From Lelliottia jeotgali (GTDB lineage: Bacteria > Pseudomonadota > Gammaproteobacteria > Enterobacterales > Enterobacteriaceae), in assembly GCA_002271215.1 (NCBI GenBank), contig CP018628.1:620001-684000 (forward strand): 64,000 nucleotides of DNA. Direction: 5' to 3'. Shown one piece after another: positions 8,268 through 18,356 of the stretch; positions within the stretch are counted from its first letter, which is position 1, and each line of letters starts with the position of its first letter. Position numbers and translations under genes: made by a program. The notes beneath the pieces are model-generated. The model had not been told where the DNA came from, searched no databases, and was given only the letters and a program-made list of their open reading frames with translations.

Positions 8268-10559
8268 TTATGCGCCGGTGTGCACCACCTTCATTTCAAC
8301 CATCCCAATCCCCAGTTTTCGCGGTGAATGCCCAAGGATATTGCCTTCGTTCGTCGATTGCGGGTCCGGCGGAACAATCACCACCGTATTGCTGCGCGAC
8401 GGGTTCTCGAAATGCAGCGTCGTTGTGGTGACATCGTTGCCGAGGGTGATGGTCTGCTCTTTGTCGCCGATGCGCACCGGGATCGGTTTGTTGGCGTTCG
8501 GGCCGAAGGCTTTGGCGGTGATCACCAGATCGAATTTCTCCGGCAGTGGCTGGGCGTATTCGATTTTCACTTCGTTGCCGAGCTGTGCGTTGGACCAACG
8601 CCCCCAGGATTCTGGACGTGAAATACCGCTAAACTGCTTCACCTCTTCCGGCGCGCCCGCCACGTTGAACACGAAACTGTCTGCCTTGTAGCGAATATCG
8701 TTATCCACCACTTTGAGCATATCCACGTTGCGCTGATAGCGGTCGGTATTGATCACCGTATCTTTGAACGCGGTTTTGCTTTTCCACTGATCTTTATCGA
8801 CGCGCTGCACGCTTTGCTCGCCGCCAAGCTGACCCTGTGAGACGCACCAGTCCGTCGAGAGCGACAGCGGCTGCGACCACAGCTGGCCCATCTTGTAGCA
8901 GCGATCGATCCAGACGAAGTTGTCGCGTGGGGCAAAGTCGGCCAGCTGGAAGCGCAACGGCGCGGAGTATTCACTCTCTGGCAATGGTTCGACGCGGTTA
9001 TCCGAGACGCGCAGGAGCAGCGGCAGGCGGAAATGGCTGCCCGAGAAGGCAATCATGTTTTTCTGCTGGTCGATGGTGAAATCCTTCATCTCTTTCGGGA
9101 AATTCCACAGTCGGATCACGTCCGGTTTCCACGCCAGAATCTTCTCTTTCATGTTGAGGAACACTTCGGAGAGTGACTGACCGGAGAGCGTGCTGCGCCC
9201 CAGCCCGATAAAATTGTCCCCACCCAGAATATCCAGCACCGTCGCGCCGTTATCCATCGTGTTACGTTTGGTGGCGATGACCTCTTGCTGAGGCTGGTCG
9301 CCGCGCATTACAAAGAACAGGTTGCTGCGATCCTGTTTGTTCAGCTCGTCCCAGGCGGTGTTTTTCATTGCCAGATGGTCGGAAGAGACGACAATCACCG
9401 TGTTTTTGAAATACGGCGAGGCTTTGATTTTATTGATAAATGCGGCGATATGTTCCTGGCTACAGGTCACGGCGCTGAACGACTGATTGATTTTGCCGTT
9501 GATCTCGTACTTTTTGCGCTCGCAGGTGCGCGAGATAAAACCGTCCGGGTGGTGCGTATCGACGGTGAGCGCAAACAGCGAGAAACGCTTGCCAGATTTG
9601 GACAGCTCCTCGAATTTCTTCCAGGTTTCATCCAGCACCGTGTCGTCGTAGAAGCCCCAGTCGTTGCGATACGACGGGTCGGCGACGGTGGTTTTAAGCT
9701 CTTCTGCGCCGTAGAGATGATCGAAGCCGTGGGATTTCAGGAACACGTCTTTCCCGGCAAAACGCAGGTTAGCGCCCTGCATAAAGTAGTTTTCGTAGCC
9801 GGAGTTTTTCAGGATGTCGCCGAGGCAGATATTTTGCGGGAAGAAACTCGACATCGACGCCGAAGCATTGCCTTCGAACGGTGCAAACAGCGGAATGCCG
9901 CACTGGGAGGCGACCATCCCGGCGATGGTGTAATCGGTGCCGGGCAGCTGTGACGTGTGGCTAAAATCCAGACCTTCGTCTTTCAGCGGGCCGAGATCCG
10001 GCGTCAGATTCGGGAAGGCATCGTTATCGAAATAGGTGCGCTCCAGACTTTCGCCGTAGATATAAACCAGGTTCAGTTTCGGGTTAGCGATGGTTTTCGA
10101 CGGTTCTTTGTAATATGCCGTGAAATCCGGATCGCCGTCGCGGGACTGGGATTTCACCAGCTCGGTGATCTGATGGAACGCCGGGCTGGCATCTACCGAA
10201 CCGAGCGCCAGCGCCAGGGCCAGCAGGCTGTAGCCCATATGATGCGGAAGATGACGACGACGGCGCAGCACCCAGCCGAGAGTGCCAAACACCGCGACCA
10301 GCGCCAGTACTAGACCGGTACCTGGAAGTATGTACTTACTAACACCAGCGCCCGTCAGGCTGTTGGTGAGCGTATAAAGCACGGCGTCATTGATGCCGTC
10401 ACCGGTAAAGTAATCACTGGCGTACAGGGTAATGTTCAACACAATAAAAATGCCCAACACCAGCAAGGTGGCAATAAACCACCAGGTGTTGCGGCCCGCC
10501 TTCCAGGCATAAATGCCAATGGAAGCCAGGAACAGGGCAAGGGAAATAAACTCTGACAA
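8268..10559 (-). CDS. opgB: Phosphoglycerol transferase I (OpgB/MdoB)
   Basis: A 763-residue inner membrane enzyme, the same length as in E. coli. It moves phosphoglycerol from phosphatidylglycerol to periplasmic osmoregulated glucans. The N-terminus has about four hydrophobic segments (about residues 1-20, 27-46, 76-97, 108-125). The large periplasmic alkaline-phosphatase-fold domain contains [13 protein letters not shown] with the nucleophile region, [28 protein letters not shown] and [11 protein letters not shown] as metal-ligand motifs. It is convergent with tsr across the REP array. Confidence 0.95.
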   Translation of the reverse strand: MSEFISLALFLASIGIYAWKAGRNTWWFIATLLVLGIFIVLNITLYASDYFTGDGINDAVLYTLTNSLTGAGVSKYILPGTGLVLALVAVFGTLGWVLRRRRHLPHHMGYSLLALALALGSVDASPAFHQITELVKSQSRDGDPDFTAYYKEPSKTIANPKLNLVYIYGESLERTYFDNDAFPNLTPDLGPLKDEGLDFSHTSQLPGTDYTIAGMVASQCGIPLFAPFEGNASASMSSFFPQNICLGDILKNSGYENYFMQGANLRFAGKDVFLKSHGFDHLYGAEELKTTVADPSYRNDWGFYDDTVLDETWKKFEELSKSGKRFSLFALTVDTHHPDGFISRTCERKKYEINGKINQSFSAVTCSQEHIAAFINKIKASPYFKNTVIVVSSDHLAMKNTAWDELNKQDRSNLFFVMRGDQPQQEVIATKRNTMDNGATVLDILGGDNFIGLGRSTLSGQSLSEVFLNMKEKILAWKPDVIRLWNFPKEMKDFTIDQQKNMIAFSGSHFRLPLLLRVSDNRVEPLPESEYSAPLRFQLADFAPRDNFVWIDRCYKMGQLWSQPLSLSTDWCVSQGQLGGEQSVQRVDKDQWKSKTAFKDTVINTDRYQRNVDMLKVVDNDIRYKADSFVFNVAGAPEEVKQFSGISRPESWGRWSNAQLGNEVKIEYAQPLPEKFDLVITAKAFGPNANKPIPVRIGDKEQTITLGNDVTTTTLHFENPSRSNTVVIVPPDPQSTNEGNILGHSPRKLGIGMVEMKVVHTGA

Positions 10560-10770
10560 CAGCTTATCCTCAATAGCGCCAGTTACTTAGCTGGCAAACT
10601 GATTATTTTTTGGTTAATACAATTTAATGGCGAAGTCACATAGCTGCAATTCTAGTGTCACTAAAATGTGCTGTTGTTAGGATTTGGTTTAGAAAGTAGA
10701 AATTTTGATCGCCGTCGCATCGCGTTATACGGGTGCTGAGACGTAAGAAGATGAGCAAAAAACGAGTCTG

Positions 10771-10807
10771 ACGCCGCGTTGCTAAGTTAACGCAACAAAC
10801 GCGGCGT
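10771..10807 (-). terminator. Hairpin downstream of yjjA
   Basis: Stem ACGCCGCGTT/AACGCGGCGT enclosing a second small inverted repeat. On the minus strand it is followed by CAGACTCG and then TTTTTT. It lies 24 bases after the yjjA stop and is a probable terminator. Confidence 0.55.
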
Positions 10808-10830
10808 GTTGTGGCAGAAAATGGGATGAA

Positions 10831-11316
10831 TCAGGAGAGGAAATTAACGCCTTGTTTCAACACCAGATCGCAGGCTTTGGTTTTCACCTGCTTCGCCAGC
10901 GCGGAGTCGCCCAGGGTGCTCAGGTTCAGCTGCTGGCCATCTTTGGCATTCAGCAGGCCCTGAATTCCGTCCATGTAGTTGGTGTCTTGTTTTTGCTCCT
11001 GGGTATCCAGGCCCAGCTTATCGAGAACCTGATTTTTGATGTTCTGCGTATCCGTCACCGACGCCAGTTTTTGTTTGGCGCAGTAGCCCAGAATACCGGC
11101 TGCGTTGTTCATGGTGCCAGCGCTCAGGCTCTGATTGCTGCCGCCCAGCAGGCTGGTCAGGGACGATGCGGACAGGCCGCCGTTCTGGGAACTGCCGCTG
11201 CTTTTGCTCAGCTCGTTCGCCGCGCTGGACAAAGAGTCCTGCCATGATGCTGCGTGAGCAGCGCCGGTAAGCAGAACGACGCTGAATGCGGTGCTGAGAA
11301 GAATGTGCTTTTTCAT
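10831..11316 (-). CDS. yjjA: DUF2501 family exported protein YjjA
   Basis: A 161-residue secreted protein with a clear signal peptide (MKKHILLSTAFSVVLLTGAAHA). A Ser/Gly/Asn-rich linker (about residues 25-65) and a helical C-terminal part follow. Two cysteines (in GYCAKQK and KACDLV) could form a disulfide. It is homologous to E. coli YjjA (DUF2501, 164 aa), of unknown function. It lies downstream of dnaC on the same strand with an 87-base gap. Confidence 0.9.
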   Translation of the reverse strand: MKKHILLSTAFSVVLLTGAAHAASWQDSLSSAANELSKSSGSSQNGGLSASSLTSLLGGSNQSLSAGTMNNAAGILGYCAKQKLASVTDTQNIKNQVLDKLGLDTQEQKQDTNYMDGIQGLLNAKDGQQLNLSTLGDSALAKQVKTKACDLVLKQGVNFLS

Positions 11317-11403
11317 AAAATTAACTCGAAAAATGACCCGTTTATCGGGCTGGAAGTGGCTTCAGTATATACCTGCGCAAGGCGCGCCATTCCTGGAAAT
11401 ATC

Positions 11404-12141
11404 CTAATACTCTTTGCCCGTAACGCGATCGCGATAGCTATCCCAGGTGAAATTCACCCACAAACTATTGCCGAGGCGCATACGATCCATTACGCGCTCA
11501 CCCAGCAGCTTGGTCATCTCTTCCGCTTTATGGTTGGTCAGCATACCGGTCGGGCGTTTCGACGAGGAACGACGGTCAACAATCTGGTTGATGATCACTT
11601 TCTCGTAGCGGGATTCGGTCTGCACGCCGATTTCGTCAATCACCAGCAAATCGACATTACTCAAATCGTTCAGCAGCTGTTCTTCGGTGGTTTCGCGATT
11701 GCTGAAGGTGTCTTTCATCGCTGACATGATGTCTGCAACGGTGATGATCAGAACCGATTTTCCGCGCAGCAGCAGCTCATTGCAGATAGCCGCTGCCAGA
11801 TGGTTTTTGCCGGTGCCCGGTTTGCCGCTGAAGATAAAGCTGGCAATGCTGCCGTCGAACTCTTCGACGTACTGGCGCGCTTTGCCCAAAGCCATCATCT
11901 GACCGTCGTTTTCCACGCGATAATTATCGAAGGAACAGTTCTGGTGCAGCGGACGAATGCCCGAGCGGTTAAAGGTGCGCTGCATTTTCATGGCCCGGTT
12001 TTCACGCGTCAGGGCTTCGGAGCGCATTTTTCCCTGCTCTTTTTGCCAGGCCAGCAGCTCTTCGCCCGAGGTGAAGGCGGGCTTCACGTTGGCAGGCATC
12101 ATTTTTTGCAGACGTTTCATCAGGTCGCCGACGTTTTTCAT
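11404..12141 (-). CDS. dnaC: DNA replication protein DnaC (helicase loader)
   Basis: A 245-residue AAA+ ATPase that loads DnaB helicase at oriC and, with PriA/PriB/DnaT, at stalled forks. The N-terminal DnaB-binding region is about residues 1-50. The Walker A motif GKPGTGKN is at 106-113, Walker B is VDLLVIDEIG, and an arginine-rich C-terminus follows. Length and sequence match E. coli DnaC closely. The start lies 1 base after the dnaT stop, so the two are translationally coupled. Confidence 0.97.
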   Translation of the reverse strand: MKNVGDLMKRLQKMMPANVKPAFTSGEELLAWQKEQGKMRSEALTRENRAMKMQRTFNRSGIRPLHQNCSFDNYRVENDGQMMALGKARQYVEEFDGSIASFIFSGKPGTGKNHLAAAICNELLLRGKSVLIITVADIMSAMKDTFSNRETTEEQLLNDLSNVDLLVIDEIGVQTESRYEKVIINQIVDRRSSSKRPTGMLTNHKAEEMTKLLGERVMDRMRLGNSLWVNFTWDSYRDRVTGKEY

Positions 12142-12142
12142 A

Positions 12143-12682
12143 TCATCCTCTGAATCCTGGTGGGATCTGATTATCGGGTTCGGAAATGGTGTTGATATCC
12201 CGCTTTGGCTGGCCGCCGTTGCTGGCGCGGTTGATCTGCATGCTGCGGGCGAGTTTCTGTTGCCACTGCACGTGATGGAACACTTTGCCTTCGGCCTGCC
12301 AGTAAGTGATAAACGCCGCCAGCTCTTCCGGCGTGGCGGGCTGCGTTAGGGCAATGCCCCACAGCGCGGCCTGACGCTGGAAATCCGGGTCCGGCTGCCA
12401 GCCAGCGTACATGGCAAATTTGCCCATCGGGACGGCAATCGGTGCGCTGGTCGGTTCTTCAAAGAATTGCGTATCTAAGGTGACGTCACTGGCCGGGCGC
12501 GACAGACGCGCTTCAATATCCAGAAGCTGGGCCAGGCGTTCAGGCGTGATCGCGTAAAACGCTGGCGCGTTGTCGGCAAACACGGCAAGGGTGCCGCCAT
12601 CGGCTTTGGCTAAGACGCCACGAGGATCGCGCACGAAGGCATCGATACCGGCGACGCTGGTGGTCAGGAGTCTGGATGACAT
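12143..12682 (-). CDS. dnaT: Primosomal protein DnaT
   Basis: A 179-residue primosome component. It joins PriA-PriB on forked DNA, displaces single strand from PriB and allows DnaB-DnaC loading during replication restart. It begins [20 protein letters not shown] and carries the oligomerisation region (residues about 1-88) and a basic C-terminal ssDNA-binding part, as in E. coli (179 aa). It is the first gene of the dnaTC pair. yjjA follows downstream. Confidence 0.95.
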   Translation of the reverse strand: MSSRLLTTSVAGIDAFVRDPRGVLAKADGGTLAVFADNAPAFYAITPERLAQLLDIEARLSRPASDVTLDTQFFEEPTSAPIAVPMGKFAMYAGWQPDPDFQRQAALWGIALTQPATPEELAAFITYWQAEGKVFHHVQWQQKLARSMQINRASNGGQPKRDINTISEPDNQIPPGFRG

Positions 12683-12762
12683 AACAACTTTCTCTACTGG
12701 GATACGACGTCGTGATATGGGGTCATAGTAGCACAGAGAGAAGGGGGGGCGGAGGGGGATTT

Positions 12763-12826
12763 CCCCGGTGGCGCTGCGCTGACCGGGGCTACCTGAGTAG
12801 GCCGGATAAGCGCAGCGCCATCAGGC
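12763..12826. repeat. BIME (two REP-type palindromes)
   Basis: CCCCGGTGGCG...GACCGGGG followed by GCCGGATAAGCG...CATCAGGC. It lies between ohr and dnaT, at one edge of the ohr block. Confidence 0.75.
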
Positions 12827-12831
12827 AATTA

Positions 12832-13260
12832 TCAGGCGATGATATTCAGCGTCACGTCAATATTGCCGCGCGTCGCATTAGAGTACGGGCAAACGATATG
12901 GGCAGCGTCGACCAGTTTTTTAGCTTCCGCTTGATCCATGCCTGGCACGTGGATGTTGAGTTTGGCTTCGATACCAAAACCGGTCGGTAATGGACCGATA
13001 CCCACTTCGCCTTCGATAAAGGCATCTTTTGGCAGGGCGATTTTGTCACGGGCAGAGACGAATTTCATCGCACCCAGGAAGCAGGCAGAGTAACCCGCTG
13101 CGAACAGCTGCTCTGGGTTGGTGACTTCACCGCCCATACCGCCCATCTCTTTTGGTACGCCCAGTTTGACGTCCAGGACGCCATCGGAAGAGGTCGCACG
13201 GCCGTCACGGCCTCCGGTAGCTTTGGCTTTTGCGGTATAAACAACTTTTTCTAAAGACAT
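12832..13260 (-). CDS. ohr: Organic hydroperoxide resistance protein Ohr
   Basis: A 142-residue thiol peroxidase of the Ohr/OsmC superfamily that reduces organic and fatty-acid hydroperoxides, using lipoylated partners in other species. The catalytic pair is C60 in GYSACFLG and C124 in [11 protein letters not shown]. The substrate-site Arg is in GRDGRA and the Glu in [11 protein letters not shown]. The length is typical. It lies directly downstream of ohrR on the same strand, with an operator-like palindrome in the gap. E. coli K-12 lacks an ohr gene here. Confidence 0.95.
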   Translation of the reverse strand: MSLEKVVYTAKAKATGGRDGRATSSDGVLDVKLGVPKEMGGMGGEVTNPEQLFAAGYSACFLGAMKFVSARDKIALPKDAFIEGEVGIGPLPTGFGIEAKLNIHVPGMDQAEAKKLVDAAHIVCPYSNATRGNIDVTLNIIA

Positions 13261-13288
13261 GGCAGGTTCCTCATCTTACGGTTATGTG

Positions 13289-13303
13289 CGCTATTAAATA
13301 GCG
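13289..13303 (-). promoter_or_regulatory. Probable OhrR operator upstream of ohr
   Basis: Perfect palindrome CGCTATT-A-AATAGCG in the 84-base ohrR-ohr gap, 29-43 bases before the ohr start. Its core GCTATTAAATAGC is shared in form with the site before ohrR. Confidence 0.65.
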
Positions 13304-13344
13304 TGCGATATAAATGGGTAAATAGAAACTTAATAACTATAGCC

Positions 13345-13797
13345 TCAGGCGCGATGGAGTTGCTGGCGCAGTTGTTCAAGCTGCTGCTTGAGCGCGAGCA
13401 TCGAATCCGCATCGCACTGCGCGGCACAGCCAACGGCCTCAGGGATACTTTTTGCCTGCTGCTGAAGCGCACGACCTTCTTTACTCAGCGTCACGGCGAC
13501 CTGACGTTCGTCCTGGCGCGAGCGCTGACGGACAAGTAGACCGGCGCTTTCCATGCGTTTCAGCAGTGGGGTGAGCGTGGCGGAATCCAGGAACAGACGC
13601 TCGCCAATCTCCGACACCGTGATGTCATCCTGCTCCCACAGAATCAGCATTACCAGATACTGTGGATAGGTCAGGTTAAGCGGCGCCAGCAGTTGCCGGT
13701 ACAGCTTATTCAGCGCCAGGTTTGCCGAGTAGAGGGCAAAACAGAGCTGGTTATCCAGCATCAGCGCAGCGGTGGTGTCGTTTGTTTTTGCGTTCAT
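13345..13797 (-). CDS. ohrR: MarR-family organic peroxide sensor OhrR
   Basis: A 150-residue winged-helix repressor that leaves DNA when its reactive cysteine is oxidised by organic peroxides. The sensor Cys is C19 in [15 protein letters not shown]. The wHTH contains [16 protein letters not shown] and the wing [11 protein letters not shown]. Two further cysteines (C124, C128 in VGCAAQC) suggest the two-Cys class that forms an intersubunit disulfide. ohr lies downstream on the same strand, the usual pairing. A related palindrome lies just upstream of its start. Confidence 0.93.
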   Translation of the reverse strand: MNAKTNDTTAALMLDNQLCFALYSANLALNKLYRQLLAPLNLTYPQYLVMLILWEQDDITVSEIGERLFLDSATLTPLLKRMESAGLLVRQRSRQDERQVAVTLSKEGRALQQQAKSIPEAVGCAAQCDADSMLALKQQLEQLRQQLHRA

Positions 13798-13817
13798 GAA
13801 ATAAATATAAGTAGTGC

Positions 13818-13830
13818 GCGATTTAATTGC
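13818..13830 (-). promoter_or_regulatory. Probable OhrR autoregulatory site
   Basis: GCGATTTAATTGC, an imperfect palindrome of form GCnATTnAATnGC, 21-33 bases before the ohrR start. It shares its pattern with GCTATTAAATAGC before ohr. Confidence 0.55.
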
Positions 13831-13838
13831 AAGCGATT

Positions 13839-14486
13839 TTATGGGCAGGTATAGCGAAGGGCTACCTGCACCGCCATTTTGCGATAGTGCTGGCGCTGGG
13901 CCTGCTCATCGGCACCGTCTTCAAACAGCAGGGTGAAGGTATAGCTGTTAGCGACATAATGGAAGCTAAAGCTACTGATCAGGCGGTGCAGATCGCGCGC
14001 ATCAACGGTCTGGTTAAACAGTTGCTTCTCTTTGCCGCGCTGGAGGATCGCTTCCAGCAGTTCGAGCGCGCTGCGGTTGACCTGACGCAGGTAGCTGGAT
14101 TGCTGCATAAACCGGCCACGCTGCATGTTCTCCATGCAGATGATGCGAATGTAATCCGGGTGATCGGCGTGGTAATCGAAAGTCGCTTCCACCAGATGAA
14201 CCAGCGCTTCAATGGGCGGAAGCCCTGCCAGGCTAAGCTGCTTTTCGCTGGCGCGGATCTGGGTGTAGACGTACTCCAGCGCCTGAAGATAGAGGTTCTC
14301 TTTGTTCTTATAGTGATAGACCACCATGCGTTTGGTGGTACCTGCCTTTTCGGCAATCTGCTCCATACGCGCGCCGTTCAGACCGTATTCAGCAAACAGG
14401 GTAATCGCGCTCTGAAAAATTTTGTCCTTCAGGCTGGAATCATCAAGGTGGTCGGGGAATTCACTGCCGGGGTTAGCCACTTCCAT
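13839..14486 (-). CDS. TetR/AcrR family regulator
   Basis: A 215-residue repressor. The N-terminal TetR HTH (about residues 22-68) contains [22 protein letters not shown] and [21 protein letters not shown]. The rest is a helical ligand domain with a histidine- and methionine-rich middle. It lies between yjjB (59 bases upstream) and ohrR (41 bases downstream), all on the minus strand, so read-through from yjjPB is possible. It is absent from this place in E. coli K-12. Ligand and targets are unknown. Confidence 0.85.
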   Translation of the reverse strand: MEVANPGSEFPDHLDDSSLKDKIFQSAITLFAEYGLNGARMEQIAEKAGTTKRMVVYHYKNKENLYLQALEYVYTQIRASEKQLSLAGLPPIEALVHLVEATFDYHADHPDYIRIICMENMQRGRFMQQSSYLRQVNRSALELLEAILQRGKEKQLFNQTVDARDLHRLISSFSFHYVANSYTFTLLFEDGADEQAQRQHYRKMAVQVALRYTCP

Positions 14487-14545
14487 TCCTTATCTCGCCA
14501 AACAGAATGCAGGGATTATCGCCACGGCAGCGGGATAACACAAAT

Positions 14546-15786
<1,241 letters not shown>

Positions 15787-16176
15787 TTGTTGCCCTGAAA
15801 ATGAGAACTGCCAGATTGTCTGGAATGTATACTTTTAGCACAAAGCACAGCACGTCTGGCTCTGGGTCAGATCAACAATTGTGCAATCAGTTGCCAGAGG
15901 CTATGAGCAGCACGCGTTCTTTTTATATATTTCATGAATATTATTCTATTAAATATATAAATTATTAATTTAGTTTTCGGTGTTTACTATTTTATCAGCG
16001 GGCTATTATATTGCCTGCGTTTTTGTACTATATTACATTCCAGGTTTAATGCGTTATAGATTATAATTGTTCATGTAAATATAACCTGTACTAATAATGT
16101 TAGTACCCGGATAAAGCTCATGTCAGAGCCACGCTTCAAATTTATTAATTAATCGAAGAAAGGATTCGGAGAACCT
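15787..16176. other. AT-rich divergent region, yjjP to yjjQ
   Basis: 390 bases without a gene. From about 15910 to 16165 it is strongly AT-rich with runs of A/T and ATT repeats. This fits the H-NS-silenced control region known upstream of E. coli yjjQ-bglJ. Promoters for both genes should lie here. I could not place them with confidence. Confidence 0.6.
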
Positions 16177-16899
16177 ATGTCAGCAGCGAAAGGAAAGTTT
16201 GGCATTGTTATTAGTAAAGTTCCGGTGATGCGAATCGGCTTGGGTGAGGTGATGACCATTCATTTTCCTGAGTATGAAATTCTACATTGCCGTTCTCAGG
16301 GGGAGCTGGCATTAACTCAATTGAACCGGGCGTCGGTGGTGATTGCCGACCTTTCGGGTGAGTACGTGAACCCCCGTGAGGCGCTTGGACAGTATTATCT
16401 GCTCCTGAGCCAATACCGGCATATTCACTGGATATTTTTAGTCTCACGAGCCCTTTATCCTCTTGCCGTCGAACTCCTTGTCCGCCCAGAAAGCACACTA
16501 CTTGCGGATATGGAGCCGATCGAAGGGGTCGTCAACGCTATCCGTGCCGGCAGTGAATATTCAGAAAGGATTAGCCAGACGTTGTTATCTCCCGAACCAC
16601 GAAGCGGTGACACCGAGCCTAAAGTGGCGGTGATGCTAACGCTTTCCGAACGCAAAGTGCTCCGTCTGCTGGGCAAAGGTTGGGGAATTAATCAAATAGC
16701 GATGTTGCTTAAGAAAAGCAATAAAACCGTCAGCGCACAAAAGAATAGTGCGATGCGCCGGTTATCTCTGCACGGTAATGCTGAAATGTACGCATGGATC
16801 AACAGCACACAGGGAATGAGAGAGCTGAACTTAATTTCAGCCTATGGAGAACAAAAAGAATGGAAACAAATGCCACAGGAAGACATATTGCTGTCGTAG
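16177..16899 (+). CDS. yjjQ: LuxR-type transcriptional regulator YjjQ
   Basis: A 240-residue regulator. The N-terminal receiver-like domain lacks clear phosphorylation residues. The C-terminal LuxR/FixJ HTH (about residues 148-210) contains [20 protein letters not shown] and [16 protein letters not shown]. coli YjjQ represses flagellar and other genes. Ribosome site GGAG lies 9 bases before the ATG. The 3' end overlaps bglJ by 40 bases, as in the E. coli yjjQ-bglJ operon. Confidence 0.92.
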   Translation: MSAAKGKFGIVISKVPVMRIGLGEVMTIHFPEYEILHCRSQGELALTQLNRASVVIADLSGEYVNPREALGQYYLLLSQYRHIHWIFLVSRALYPLAVELLVRPESTLLADMEPIEGVVNAIRAGSEYSERISQTLLSPEPRSGDTEPKVAVMLTLSERKVLRLLGKGWGINQIAMLLKKSNKTVSAQKNSAMRRLSLHGNAEMYAWINSTQGMRELNLISAYGEQKEWKQMPQEDILLS

Positions 16900-17573
16900 A
16901 CCAATGTACAATGAGTGCCGCAGGGCTTGAACATCTATTTACTGCTGCGCCATTCAGCCAATATCATCTTCATCTGTTTAAAGACTTCAGTAGTTTTACC
17001 GCGGTGCTATCACATATTCCTTTTTTCTCTGTGATCTATTCGCTTTCAGATCTACGAGAGGAACGAAGAAACTGTCTCTGCTACCTGCGTGAGCTAGCCT
17101 ATATGCATACGCATATACAGCGCATTATCCTCGCAGCGGATGTTGCTGAAGCCAGGCTGATTGGTCAACTTTCGCCTTCACGACTGCACGGAGTGATCAG
17201 CAAATCTGCAAAGCTTGCCGATCTGCAAACACAGCTCATCGCCCTGTTGAGTGAAACTGACCAAATTAACAGTAACCCAGCGAGTCACTCCCAAGGCAAC
17301 AATCACAGAATGTTGAGCCCTTCGGAGCGGACAGTACTCCGGTTTCTTTCGGCGGGTCTCTCTATCCCCGAAATAGCGGGACAGCTTGAGCGCAATATCA
17401 AGACCGTCCGTGCTCACAAATACAATGCGATGGTCAAACTTGGCGTGAATTCTGATGTGGGCCTTCTACATGCTGCGGACATTTTGGGGCACCTTCCCGC
17501 CCGCGAGCCGTTGCTGGCTGCGCCGTTTACCCCTGATTTGCCTGTGGGCCACAAAACCTGGCGCAACCATTAG
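16860..17573 (+). CDS. bglJ: LuxR-type regulator BglJ (RcsB partner)
   Basis: A 237-residue LuxR-family protein. The C-terminal HTH (about residues 150-210) contains [20 protein letters not shown] and [19 protein letters not shown]. coli BglJ forms a heterodimer with RcsB and relieves H-NS silencing of bgl and other loci. The start [15 protein letters not shown] is chosen because it begins the receiver-like domain inside the yjjQ 3' end, with GGAG about 9 bases upstream. The C-terminal tail is slightly longer than in E. coli. The stop overlaps the convergent deacylase gene by 4 bases. Confidence 0.9.
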   Translation: METNATGRHIAVVDQCTMSAAGLEHLFTAAPFSQYHLHLFKDFSSFTAVLSHIPFFSVIYSLSDLREERRNCLCYLRELAYMHTHIQRIILAADVAEARLIGQLSPSRLHGVISKSAKLADLQTQLIALLSETDQINSNPASHSQGNNHRMLSPSERTVLRFLSAGLSIPEIAGQLERNIKTVRAHKYNAMVKLGVNSDVGLLHAADILGHLPAREPLLAAPFTPDLPVGHKTWRNH

Positions 17574-18028
17574 ATGCAGACATCAATCCATTTAGCCGAC
17601 GTGAGCTCTGCCATTCTTTCTGGCGCGATACGCACGGCGCTATGGATTGAGCCCGCTGCGGGCAGCACTTCCTGATACTGTTTCAGCGAAATGTCGCAGT
17701 ATACGGCCAACGGATTTTCCAGGCCGAAAGGGCAGACGCCACCGACCGGATGCCCGGTGAGTGTCACCACTTCATCACTGCATAGCATTCGTGCTTTCGC
17801 ACCAAAAACGTTCTTCAGTTTTTTGTTATCCAGTCGTGCATCACCTTTTGCGACGACCAGAATCACTTCGTTTTTTATTTTTAGCGATAAGGTTTTTGCT
17901 ATCTGTCCCGGCTCAACGTGATGGGCCTCAGCGGCCAGCGCAACCGTTGCGGTGCTTTGGCTTAGCTCGATGACATCAATGTCCGGGGCATTGTCAGCAA
18001 AAAATTGTCGTACAGACTGCAAACTCAT
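17570..18028 (-). CDS. YbaK/EbsC family aminoacyl-tRNA deacylase-like protein
   Basis: A 152-residue protein of the YbaK/ProX editing-domain family, which hydrolyses mischarged aminoacyl-tRNA in trans. The family lysine region is ILVVAKGDARLDNKKLKN and the substrate-pocket loop is GHPVGGVCPFGL. The GGVCPFGL form is closer to the YwhH-like branch than to YbaK itself. It is a single gene, tail-to-tail with bglJ. It is not at this place in E. coli K-12, and its tRNA substrate cannot be told from sequence. Confidence 0.85.
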   Translation of the reverse strand: MSLQSVRQFFADNAPDIDVIELSQSTATVALAAEAHHVEPGQIAKTLSLKIKNEVILVVAKGDARLDNKKLKNVFGAKARMLCSDEVVTLTGHPVGGVCPFGLENPLAVYCDISLKQYQEVLPAAGSIHSAVRIAPERMAELTSAKWIDVCI

Positions 18029-18235
18029 TGTTATCTCCTGACAAATATCCTGCGTAATCTGTCATAAGAAATTATGCTCTGTAAATATCTCTTCGGTAAC
18101 AATTATCCAGTGCACCTGATTTCTGGATCGCCTTCACATTCACGGAAACCGGTTACAGTAACCGGTTGCAGAGTGTGAAGGAGAGATTAATACTGACGAT
18201 GTAACTTCCCCTGTATCCAATAATTAGAGTCGATT
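18029..18235. other. Promoter region of the EIIC locus
   Basis: 207 bases between the divergent deacylase gene and the small leader ORF. They hold the nested palindrome at 18132-18180. I cannot assign -35/-10 boxes with confidence; TTGCAG at 18166 and TAATAC near 18188 are weak candidates. Confidence 0.5.
18132..18180 (+). promoter_or_regulatory. Nested palindrome, probable LacI-type operator pair
   Basis: The core at 18147-18167 is a 21-base palindrome, AACCGGTTAC-A-GTAACCGGTT. It consists of two AACCGGTT boxes 12 bases apart, each with the central CG typical of LacI/GalR operators. Outside it lie CTTCACA (18132-18138) and TGTGAAG (18174-18180), a second inverted repeat sharing nearly the same centre. 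It lies 177-225 bases before the EIIC start. Confidence 0.7.
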
Positions 18236-18343
18236 ATGAAACCATTCCGTTCGAGCTGTACCGCTGGTGAACGAACCAGCAAGGTGGTGACAATGATGTA
18301 TGGAACACCATGTGGCGCGTTTGCGTCCAAACTGAACGTCTGA
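18236..18343 (+). CDS. Possible 35-codon leader ORF before EIIC gene
   Basis: An open frame MKPFRSSCTAGERTSK...KLNV ending TGA at 18341-18343, followed 13 bases later by the EIIC ATG, whose ribosome site CAGGAGAG fills the gap. It carries two cysteines and several basic residues and matches no family I recognise. Its own ribosome site is weak (TTAGAG). A 6-bp hairpin (GCTGGT/ACCAGC, 18263-18280) lies inside it. It could be a leader peptide, a small protein, or untranslated leader open by chance. Confidence 0.35.
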   Translation: MKPFRSSCTAGERTSKVVTMMYGTPCGAFASKLNV

Positions 18344-18356
18344 CAGGAGAGCCATT

